NCBI GenBank assembly: GCA_021739695.1
Contig: JAIPBM010000013.1
Coordinates: 1 to 64,000, forward strand
Origin: Flavobacteriales bacterium
Lineage (GTDB): Bacteria; Bacteroidota; Bacteroidia; UBA10329
Reading direction: 5' to 3'
Length of the DNA stretch: 64,000 bases
Shown one piece after another: positions 27,117 to 34,324 of this stretch. The notes beneath the pieces are model-generated. The model did no database searches and was not told the origin of the DNA. It saw nothing but the letters and a program-made list of their open reading frames with translations. The first letter of the stretch is position 1, and each line of letters opens with the position of its first letter. Made by a program: the position numbers and the translations under genes.

Positions 27117-28269
27117 TCTCAAAACCCTTCGGGATGAAGGGTATGAAGTAGAGGTGCGTGGAGCGCATCTTCTGATCCATAGTGTTCCATACCTGAACTC
27201 CGCAAGGAGTATCGGGTATGGAACCTTGGTCTCACCGCTAACCGTGTCTGGGAACCGCGCTGCGCAACCAAATAATCACGTAGTTTTCTTTATCGGTGAT
27301 CAGCCTTGCAATAAGGATGGTAGCGAGATAGAAGCACTTAAACATGGGATGAATGCCCAAGTGCTTGCAGAGGGATTGACTGTAAATCGCTCATTCTCCA
27401 ACAAGCCGCAAGGTGGATTCGCTGACTTTCATGCAAAGATGACGTCTTATATCAATGTCATTTCTGCCCCTGTTCGGTCAATGAATCCAGAGATAGATGC
27501 TCGGACATTTCGTGTAATTGAAACAGAAGAATCAAACTCTGTATTTAATTATCCCGACACTAATTCAAGCCGCGCTAACATTAGCGCGATTTCACAACGG
27601 CTGTCTGATTTAAGAATAGGTATTGTTGGGCTTGGAGGAACTGGCAGCTACGTTTTGGATTTCGTTGCGAAGTGTCCAGTTAAGGAAATTCACCTATTTG
27701 ACGGAGATAAATTCCTTGCGCACAATGCTTTTAGAGCACCGGGCGCACCTGACTTGGAAACTTTGAATTTGACTCTACCCAAGACAGAGTATCTGAAACA
27801 GGTTTATTCACGGATGCACAAGGGCATAGTTGATTTCCCCGATTACATTGATGAAGGAAATCTTCATGTTTTTGACGGATTGGATTTTGTGTTCATCTGC
27901 ATGGATAAAGGGGGTGTTAAGAAGTATATCGTTGATAGACTTCAAAGTTTAGGAAAACCGTTCATTGATGTTGGCATCGGTGTTAATGTGCCACAAGATG
28001 GTGCGTTGACCGGAATGATCCGTACAACGACTAGCACGGTTGAGCATCAAGACCACGTGGCAGCAAGAGTTTCTATGTCGGATAACGATGAAGACAAAGC
28101 ATATTCCACCAACATCCAGATTGCAGAGTTGAATGCACTTAACGCAAGCTTTGCCGTGATTCGATGGAAGAAGCTATATGGCTTCTATGAGGACGCTGAA
28201 CATGAGATGAATTCAGTGTATTTGATTGGTGCAAATTCAGTTATCTGCGATGCAACAGTTGAAGCATAA
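27091..28269 (+). CDS. E1-like adenylyltransferase: DUF6791 plus ThiF domain
   Basis: The 392-aa product has an N-terminal domain (about 1-165) of the DUF6791 type (SPDLKTLRDEGYEVEVRGAHLLIH, GTLVSPLTVSGN, SFSNKPQGGFADFHAKM, PDTNSSRANI). A ThiF/E1 Rossmann domain follows: GLGGTG at 180-185, Asp204 in FDGDKF, Asn212 and Arg215 in HNAFRAPGAP. It would adenylate the C-terminus of the Ubl encoded just upstream. I cannot point to a catalytic Cys or Ser with confidence. No separate E2 gene is present, so the N-terminal domain could carry a conjugating role; that is inference. Confidence 0.88.
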   Translation: MSLIQTSPDLKTLRDEGYEVEVRGAHLLIHSVPYLNSARSIGYGTLVSPLTVSGNRAAQPNNHVVFFIGDQPCNKDGSEIEALKHGMNAQVLAEGLTVNRSFSNKPQGGFADFHAKMTSYINVISAPVRSMNPEIDARTFRVIETEESNSVFNYPDTNSSRANISAISQRLSDLRIGIVGLGGTGSYVLDFVAKCPVKEIHLFDGDKFLAHNAFRAPGAPDLETLNLTLPKTEYLKQVYSRMHKGIVDFPDYIDEGNLHVFDGLDFVFICMDKGGVKKYIVDRLQSLGKPFIDVGIGVNVPQDGALTGMIRTTTSTVEHQDHVAARVSMSDNDEDKAYSTNIQIAELNALNASFAVIRWKKLYGFYEDAEHEMNSVYLIGANSVICDATVEA

Positions 28270-28675
28270 GTTCTGTGAGTCCATTCCTGAGAACTTGACT
28301 CAGGGAGTAGTCTACGTATCCGTTACTTACGGAACCGCCATCCACCTCTGTTGTTGTGGATGTGGTAGCGAAGTGGTGACACCGATTACACCGACTGACT
28401 GGAAGCTTTCATTCGATGGTGAGACTATTAGCCTAAGTCCTTCAATAGGCAATTGGAGTTTGCCTTGTCAATCGCATTATTGGATAAAGGATAATCAAGT
28501 TGAGTGGTCCGGCCAATGGTCAAGAAAGCGGGTTGATGCAAGCAATAGGATAGATCGTGTCGCGAAGGAGGAATACTATCGAAAGGATGTTCCAAAAGAA
28601 GAGCCAATGGAGACAGAAGAAGAAATTCCGGAAGAGACAACTCTTCCTTTCTGGAAGCGATGGTTCAATTGGTGA
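28250..28675 (+). CDS. DUF6527 (BubE-like) protein, probable Ubl protease
   Basis: The ATG at 28250 is preferred over a TTG at 28226; it overlaps the E1 gene by 20 bp and gives 141 aa. The first half has a dense metal-type cluster HLCCCGCG (Cys34, 35, 36, 38). The second has SLSPSIGNWSLPCQSHYWI with Cys73, Ser75 and His76, the family's most conserved block, then an acidic tail. DUF6527 proteins accompany Multi_ubiq and E1 genes; from memory, family members in Bub operons act as Ubl-processing serine-type proteases. That role is inferred here, not shown. Confidence 0.82.
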   Translation: MQQLKHKFCESIPENLTQGVVYVSVTYGTAIHLCCCGCGSEVVTPITPTDWKLSFDGETISLSPSIGNWSLPCQSHYWIKDNQVEWSGQWSRKRVDASNRIDRVAKEEYYRKDVPKEEPMETEEEIPEETTLPFWKRWFNW

Positions 28676-28699
28676 TACGGCAGGTTTTATGAATATTAA

Positions 28700-28725
28700 G
28701 AGGGGATTGAGAATTCAATCCCCTC
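28700..28725 (+). terminator. Terminator-like hairpin after the ubiquitin-like operon
   Basis: Perfect 11-bp arms GAGGGGATTGA (28700-28710) and TCAATCCCCTC (28715-28725) around GAAT. The following bases (ATTAAACAAAG) lack a T-run, so termination may be partial and read into the downstream nuclease-like gene. Confidence 0.6.
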
Positions 28726-28775
28726 ATTAAACAAAGTACAGAAACAATCAAATAGTTAAAGCAAATCTCAATACA

Positions 28776-29105
28776 ATGCCAGTAAAAAAAGACAATTACA
28801 GTAAAGGAGTCGCAGCCGAAAGGAGAGTCGCGGCACATTTAAAAAAGACCACTTCCGCCAAGGTCAAACAAAATCCAGGAAGTAGAGGAGCAGAAGACCT
28901 AAAGGTTCAATTTGCTAACGGCAGGAAGCATTTTGTGCAAGTGAAGTCTTCTTCCAAGGGCAAGCCGAAGATGCCGACTTCAAAGGAGTTGGGCCGTTTG
29001 AAAAGCAAAAGCACAAAGAACCGTGCAACAGCAGTCATTGCGTTGGTTGACTCAAACCGGGTTATCACTCGAATAAATGCACACACTGGAAAAAAAATGA
29101 GATGA
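28776..29105 (+). CDS. Small PD-(D/E)XK-like protein, possible nuclease
   Basis: The 109-aa basic product resembles archaeal Hjc-like and related restriction-endonuclease-fold proteins: an early Glu (Glu15 in AAERRVAAHL), NPGSRGAEDLKVQF with acidic Glu40/Asp41, and FVQVKSSSKGKP with Lys57. The usual E/D of the (D/E)XK step is Gln55 (QVK), so activity may be lost or altered. It starts 100 bp after the DUF6527 gene, past a hairpin, and shares an ATGA overlap with the next ORF. Whether it belongs to the ubiquitin-like system is open. Confidence 0.6.
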   Translation: MPVKKDNYSKGVAAERRVAAHLKKTTSAKVKQNPGSRGAEDLKVQFANGRKHFVQVKSSSKGKPKMPTSKELGRLKSKSTKNRATAVIALVDSNRVITRINAHTGKKMR

Positions 29106-29374
29106 TTATGAAATTTCAAGTAAACGAAGGTCACGCAGGTGTTCTCACCATGCGAGACGACACGACAAAGAACTACGGAGTTATTCGTGTGACTAAAGAC
29201 GGACGTCATTTGGTTCATTATACTGGAAAGGGCCTTCGGGAAATCTATCCGCACAGTCCGAATGAGGAAGAGCGTAAAAAGGCGGAGGAGCTGAAAGCAA
29301 TGGATGAGAAAGACCTTATCCATTCTGGACATATAGAATGGACTTTAGTTGTAGACATTTTGGATGCCAGTTAG
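29102..29374 (+). CDS. Small protein of unknown function
   Basis: A 90-aa frame coupled to the nuclease-like gene by ATGA at 29102; an ATG at 29108 is a second possible start. The sequence is soluble, with a beta-rich first half (YGVIRVTKDGRHLVHYTGKG) and a charged helix (NEEERKKAEELKAMDEKDL). No family recognised. It is convergent with the T9SS gene whose stop lies 32 bp further on. Confidence 0.6.
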   Translation: MIMKFQVNEGHAGVLTMRDDTTKNYGVIRVTKDGRHLVHYTGKGLREIYPHSPNEEERKKAEELKAMDEKDLIHSGHIEWTLVVDILDAS

Positions 29375-29406
29375 TCCTTGAACTTATTTTGGGTGACTGC
29401 CCATCG

Positions 29407-30393
29407 CTATTCCGAAGTGACCGTTATTTTTCCAGTCCATCGTGTTTCTCCGTTTACTGTTATACCATAAAGATACAGCCCTTCGGCAGCATCCATTTGC
29501 AGCGCATTCATACCACGGTTGAGCAACTGAGCATGTACCTGTTGCCCCGCAAGGTTCCAAACCTGTAGTTGGGCATTTTCTTTCTCCTTCAAATCCAGTT
29601 CAATGGTAAAAACACCCGTATTCGGGTTCGGATAGAGTGTACATGTAGGTTCTGCAACAGCCACCTCGTGCACAGCGGTAGTGCTCGGTACTACTGATAC
29701 ATCATCTATGAAATATTCCGAACAACTCCAATAGATATCAGAATACCAAGGGTTGATCCCGCCACCCGATACAAACAAGATTTCTGTATCCTCATACTTG
29801 TCGAAGTTGCCGATGCTCAAAAAACGTTCTCCGCCCTGAGCCACGAAGGTTCCTGATACGAGTGTCCACCCCTCCTTGTCGGTAATGAACTCGCCATTAT
29901 ATTGTACTTGTGGCTGATAACTCTCTACGCTACCAATGGCTTCATTTGGCTGCACTACAGAAAAGTATGCTCCCACATTTTTACTGGCATACCACATGCT
30001 GTCAGACATGCTCAAATAGAATTCAACGCGGTATGTCTCTCCCACCGTAAGGGTGTCAATAAGTTCTATTCCTAATATCTCTCGATTAATTCCTGAAACG
30101 TCATTGATACACCACACCTTAAACCCTGCATACGCTAGCCCGGTACTTGCATATCCTCCTCCTCCATAGCCTATAGGTATACCGGCTCCATTAGAACCGC
30201 ATTCGTGGTAGTAGTCGCATGATGAACGTACATTATACCAAGGAAGAGCATTTGCTATGCTTCCAGTATGCTCTGGACATTCGGTGTACTCTTCAAACGA
30301 TGGGTTCGGAACAAGATTCTGAGCCTGCATATGCAGGCTCAGAATCAATGTCAACCCTATCAAGGTGAAGTAATGGAGACCTTTCCTGTCCAT
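29407..30393 (-). CDS. T9SS-sorted surface protein, VPNPSFEEYTECP family, copy 1
   Basis: The start at 30393 (MDRKGLHYFTLIGLTLILSL) gives a good signal peptide ending MQAQ; the long frame from 30513 runs backwards into the neighbour. The 328-aa product begins with NLVPNPSFEEYTECP after the signal and has a jelly-roll-like body (DTLTVGETYRVEFYLSMSDS, GERFLSIGNFD, YFIDDVSVV). It ends in a sorting domain (CTLYPNPNTGVFTIEL ... EGLYLYGITVNG). It is a clear paralogue of the protein at 33316-34323 in the passenger region. Confidence 0.87.
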   Translation of the reverse strand: MDRKGLHYFTLIGLTLILSLHMQAQNLVPNPSFEEYTECPEHTGSIANALPWYNVRSSCDYYHECGSNGAGIPIGYGGGGYASTGLAYAGFKVWCINDVSGINREILGIELIDTLTVGETYRVEFYLSMSDSMWYASKNVGAYFSVVQPNEAIGSVESYQPQVQYNGEFITDKEGWTLVSGTFVAQGGERFLSIGNFDKYEDTEILFVSGGGINPWYSDIYWSCSEYFIDDVSVVPSTTAVHEVAVAEPTCTLYPNPNTGVFTIELDLKEKENAQLQVWNLAGQQVHAQLLNRGMNALQMDAAEGLYLYGITVNGETRWTGKITVTSE

Positions 30394-31223
30394 TGCGTTG
30401 TGCCATTTACAGTTACCCTGTAAAGATATAGCCCTTCGGCCACATTCAGGTTGATTGTGTTGTTGCCGTTCTGAAGTCTGGTGTCTAACACCTGCTGACC
30501 AGAGATGCTCCAAACCTGCATTGTCGAAAGGTCATTATCCGTCAGGTTAAGCAATAGTGTGAACTCTCCTGTATTCGGGTTCGGGTAGAGCTTGTAAGAG
30601 CGTTCGTCTACAGTATCTGTGATGCCTCCTTCCTCATCGCGTTTTTCATTGTTCTCGCAGGCATTGCGGTACATGCGTGGCAGACGGTCGTTGCGCAACA
30701 ATAGTGCACGGGCCATGTATACGGCCGGGCCATACTCATAGGGGCATTGCTCTGCCAGCTCGGCCACGGTAGCGTATTGCTCGGCATTGAGCGTGCGGGT
30801 GCGGACAAGGGCAGAGGGGGTAGCTGTTTGGACCGATTCCACGCCCTGAACTTGCTGCAACCATTGCTGTGCTCGGTAGAGTATGCTATCGGTAGCGTAC
30901 TGCTGGTCTGCTGCGTTGTCGATCATGATCTCCAATACATCACGTAAGGCAATCTCTGGTTTCAACGCTGTATTGATGGATGCAAGTTCCTGCTGTGCAT
31001 GAGATGTTGCCAGCCCTGCCTGACCCGGATGAAGTGCATCGTGCGCCTGCCATAGACGGCCGGCATTGGCCGTGCGGCAACTGACGTAAAAGGCCGTGAT
31101 GACAGGGTGCTTGCTGCGCAGTTCTTGGCGGGCATCCAGTAGCTGATACAGATGGTACTTATGTATCCAAGCCCGTTCCTGCGGATAATTGATCGCAGAA
31201 ATTGGGTCATGGAGAACATGCAA
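30360..31223 (-). pseudogene. 5'-truncated remnant of an RCC1-type T9SS protein
   Basis: This 287-codon frame has no signal peptide. It is homologous only to the C-terminal quarter of the 1206-aa protein at 34325-37945: WIHKYHLYQLL matches WIAQYGLYGHL, IALRDVLEIMIDNAAD matches QTLKDVLTVLYDNAGD, and CPYEYGPAVYMARALLLRNDRLPRMYRNACE matches CPLDDGMGVYMARAALLKVDTLPKNYTNECE (each abbreviated). It then ends in its own sorting domain (KLYPNPNTGEFTLLL). The missing front is replaced by the Pycsar cyclase gene, whose stop lies 22 bp upstream. It overlaps copy 1 of the NPSFEE gene by 34 bp. Confidence 0.75.
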
Positions 31224-31245
31224 TACAAAGTTCTTTAACGTTTTC

Positions 31246-32514
31246 TTACCTTACAAACACTGGAAATTTCACGTTGACATTTGTGATTGAACCGCTTCTT
31301 AGAATACGACACCTCATGTAATGATGGCCTAGGTACTTGGCATTTGCTTCACATTGAGTTTGATTATCCGAATCCTTCATGACCTCAATAGGTTTATTGT
31401 CATCCTTAGCTTCTTTCCCAGAGTTATTGATTTCCCACTTGATTGATTCTCCATGGGCCGTTTTCAGGGTGTATTCATGACCGTTTTCCAGCAGCGTGAA
31501 CCGGACTTTATAGTCTTTCGGAATTGAGTATAGATTCTGATGGTATTCAACAAACGGGGCATTTTCATTCTCAGCGATTTCGCAACGTAGCTTGTAAACA
31601 GGTGGTTCCATGACAAGCCTTCCGTTACTGTCGTTTTTGAAGAAATCGAACGACTTCAGATAATCTGCCCACTTAAATTCATACATTCTGTAGGAATTGT
31701 TGAAAATATAAAGTTCAGAACTATCGAAGCTGACCAGTGCATCGGTTAGGTCTAATTCTTGAATTACATTCTGACCAAGCATGATTCCGTTGTGACTTGC
31801 TTTTGCTTGTAGCTTGGCAGCTAGGTCTGTATGAAGTCCTGTTGTTGTAAGCTCATTGCAATAAGCCAAGCCGTAGTAAGACCATAAGGTCATTTCTGCA
31901 GGGCCATAATCAATCCCAACCCTAATTCCAGGAGCATTTACACCATCACGTTCAAAGAATTCCGCCACCTTAAATCGCATCATGTACGTGAGAAGGGAAG
32001 ACGCATTCAAGGCGTTAATCACCGCATCTCTTGAGTCCATTTCACTTCTTACGAAATAGACGAACACGCCATCACCTTGCAATCGTTGAATATGACCGCC
32101 AAAAAACGAGCAGACCTCAATTGCCAGAGTAAGTATGGTATCTTTAATAAGGCGCACCCTAAGTAGGTCATATTTGTTGGAAAGAAAAGTTGATCCTTTA
32201 ATGTCGATGAACATCGACACAGCATAATGGTTGAGGTAATCATTATGACCCAAGTGCGCAAAGTCAGGATGTGGTCCAATATGTGGTTCAGAAAACGAAA
32301 ACCTATGAGTTCCATACAATGTTTCCAATTCTTCATAATTTACCTTTGTAGAAACCTTTGTGTCCGAGGAACCAGCAATCCCAGTCATTCCTTTTTGGAT
32401 CCCCTCAGAAACAACCGACCTTGAAAGATTGATATCGTACTGTGAATAAGATTTTGGATAGTTCCCCTGAATAATATTGTTAATGCCGTCCAGTCGACTT
32501 TTAAATAGATCCAT
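31246..32514 (-). CDS. pycC: Pycsar class III nucleotide cyclase with AGS-C-like tail
   Basis: The 422-aa product has a short N-terminal region and a class III cyclase core at about 95-255. Metal-binding Asp104 lies in MFIDIKGST and Asp148 in LQGDGVFVYF; the later GIRVGIDYGPAEMTLW segment also fits the fold. Residues about 290-422 look like the AGS-C sensor domain (SIKWEINNSGKEAKD, YLGHHYMRCRI). Pycsar cyclases make cCMP or cUMP on phage infection to switch on an effector; which base this one uses cannot be read by eye. The membrane effector gene lies 1 bp upstream on the same strand. Confidence 0.88.
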   Translation of the reverse strand: MDLFKSRLDGINNIIQGNYPKSYSQYDINLSRSVVSEGIQKGMTGIAGSSDTKVSTKVNYEELETLYGTHRFSFSEPHIGPHPDFAHLGHNDYLNHYAVSMFIDIKGSTFLSNKYDLLRVRLIKDTILTLAIEVCSFFGGHIQRLQGDGVFVYFVRSEMDSRDAVINALNASSLLTYMMRFKVAEFFERDGVNAPGIRVGIDYGPAEMTLWSYYGLAYCNELTTTGLHTDLAAKLQAKASHNGIMLGQNVIQELDLTDALVSFDSSELYIFNNSYRMYEFKWADYLKSFDFFKNDSNGRLVMEPPVYKLRCEIAENENAPFVEYHQNLYSIPKDYKVRFTLLENGHEYTLKTAHGESIKWEINNSGKEAKDDNKPIEVMKDSDNQTQCEANAKYLGHHYMRCRILRSGSITNVNVKFPVFVR

Positions 32515-32515
32515 G

Positions 32516-33022
32516 CTAAAATGTTATTAGTGCAGCTATGACGGTGATGATAATTAGTGTTAAGAAAAAAGCCCACATCGCATAACCTATCCACTCGTAC
32601 TTTTTGGTCAATCCTTTAGAAAGGACATATATCTGATGTTTCAGGTCTTCCAGATAATTCACAGGCTGGTATTCCTCACAAGAAATGAGAAATTCCTTCT
32701 CTGTTTTGAACTCTGCTATTGACTTGAAGAAGATATGCGACCGATAGTCAGCCTGATGGGAGTTTCCACTCTTTAGGTAAGGAAATACAGCCATTCCAAC
32801 GAAAAAGGTAGAAGCAACTTCAAGTAGAAACATTACCACCAACAGCCCAAGTATCAGTTTTGGATAGCTGCTGGCATCAGCAAGCTGCATTAATTCGTTT
32901 TGTTGAGCAACCACGGTTCCGAATAGAAACGTATTAAATGCCACGATTACCGTCCCTTTGGTGTTTACGCCTTCCGCGTAACCGTCAATTCGCTGCAAAA
33001 TCATGCGGTAATGTTCTTCCAT
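32516..33022 (-). CDS. pycTM: Pycsar membrane effector (PycTM-type)
   Basis: The 168-aa product matches the PycTM/DUF5706 plan: an opening helix (RIDGYAEGVNTKGTVIVAFNTFLFG), a second membrane helix (LILGLLVVMFLLEVASTFFVGMAVFPYL), a soluble middle (YRSHIFFKSIAEFKTEKEFL, YLEDLKHQIYVLSKGLTKKY) and a last helix (WAFFLTLIIITVIAALITF). In known systems the cyclic nucleotide makes such proteins damage the inner membrane and abort infection. Placed 1 bp before the cyclase gene, the two form a complete Pycsar operon. Confidence 0.88.
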   Translation of the reverse strand: MEEHYRMILQRIDGYAEGVNTKGTVIVAFNTFLFGTVVAQQNELMQLADASSYPKLILGLLVVMFLLEVASTFFVGMAVFPYLKSGNSHQADYRSHIFFKSIAEFKTEKEFLISCEEYQPVNYLEDLKHQIYVLSKGLTKKYEWIGYAMWAFFLTLIIITVIAALITF

Positions 33023-33315
33023 CTTACTCCCTTTTGGTCATCGCTTTACTAGTAAGCAATTATTGTATCCGCCCCTTTTCTGGTTCTTATAATCAATATC
33101 TAATCATTCACTGTGCCGTTCAGCAAGAAGGTGCTGTTTATCGTTAGAAGGAAGATGACCGTTCTTCAAGATTACCTTTGGAAACAGGATTGCTCTGCTT
33201 GCGTTAAAATTATGCAGTCCATCAAGAAGATAATTGACAACTTCATTCTTTCACGCAGTGCATTCAACTGATTGAGAAATACCTATTGTGCTGATTAATT
33301 AGCCTTGAGTCTAAC

Positions 33316-34323
33316 CTATTCCTTCACAAACTTACTTACCGACCGTTTTCCTTCCGTGTCTTTAAGCTCTAGGAAGTAGACGCCAGATGGCAAGCTACTC
33401 AAATCAATGGTGTGATCGTCCTGAGTTCCACTCCTTAGCGTGGTATATCGCAGGACACGCCCCACGGCATCCATCACCTGCAAGGTCATTCCGACCGAGG
33501 AACGAGCGGAGGAATCTGATATCCTGAACTGCACAAACTCTTTTGCGGGGTTGGGCCAAAGCTCAAAACCAAGGGCTTCCTGTTCTTCAATGCCACTTGG
33601 TACACTATCTAAAGCAATGACGGAGACATCGTCAATATAATAGTAAGCGTATGTGGTGGGTGAGCCATAGATGGGAGGTTGGTTCGGGTTGAAGCGAAGA
33701 GTATCACTTTCTCCATCTAAATGGAAATTGCCGATGGTCAGATAGCGTTCGCCTCCCTGTGCCAATACCGTATCGCATATCAGAACCCACTTGGCGGTGT
33801 CCGTAATTGGAATGCGATCATCCAGCATTACTTGCGGATTGGCATCGACCATGCCGTTCGGCCCTACCACTGTAATTACTGGAGGAGGAGTTTCTGTTAA
33901 TGCCGCACCCAGCGTGCTGATCGCGTATTGAAATCTATCGGCTGCGCATGCCTGAAAACCAATAGCGTAACGGATTCCGGCCGTTAGGCTGTCCACCAGT
34001 TCTGTCTGTATGAATTCTCGGGTTTCGCTTGTTGGGTCACTAAAGGCTATAATGCCCATGTAAGCGTCTCCCTCATATGGCGGCTGCCAACCAAGAATGT
34101 TATTTGGTACATGAGCACTATAATTCACAGATTCTGGAGCACAGCGATGAAAATAATCTGCAGACAATCCATTCGCGGATGTCCAGTTGACTGCCAATTG
34201 CCACTGAAAAATCATTGAAGGGCACTCTGTGTACTCTTCAAAGCTTGGATTAGGAACAAGATTTTGCTGTGCCTGAATATTCAGGCACAGCAAAATACTT
34301 GCTATCATTGGAACAGACCGCAT
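33316..34323 (-). CDS. T9SS-sorted surface protein, VPNPSFEEYTECP family, copy 2
   Basis: The 335-aa product has a signal peptide (ending NIQAQ), then NLVPNPSFEEYTECP and the same jelly-roll-like strands as copy 1 (GERYLTIGNFH, YYIDDVSVI). Its sorting domain (FELWPNPAKEFVQFRI ... SGVYFLEL) is of a different subtype from copy 1, so passenger and tail have separate histories. It begins 1 bp after the RCC1-type gene on the same strand. About 290 bp without a supported gene separate its stop from the Pycsar effector start. Confidence 0.88.
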   Translation of the reverse strand: MRSVPMIASILLCLNIQAQQNLVPNPSFEEYTECPSMIFQWQLAVNWTSANGLSADYFHRCAPESVNYSAHVPNNILGWQPPYEGDAYMGIIAFSDPTSETREFIQTELVDSLTAGIRYAIGFQACAADRFQYAISTLGAALTETPPPVITVVGPNGMVDANPQVMLDDRIPITDTAKWVLICDTVLAQGGERYLTIGNFHLDGESDTLRFNPNQPPIYGSPTTYAYYYIDDVSVIALDSVPSGIEEQEALGFELWPNPAKEFVQFRISDSSARSSVGMTLQVMDAVGRVLRYTTLRSGTQDDHTIDLSSLPSGVYFLELKDTEGKRSVSKFVKE

Positions 34324-34324
34324 A

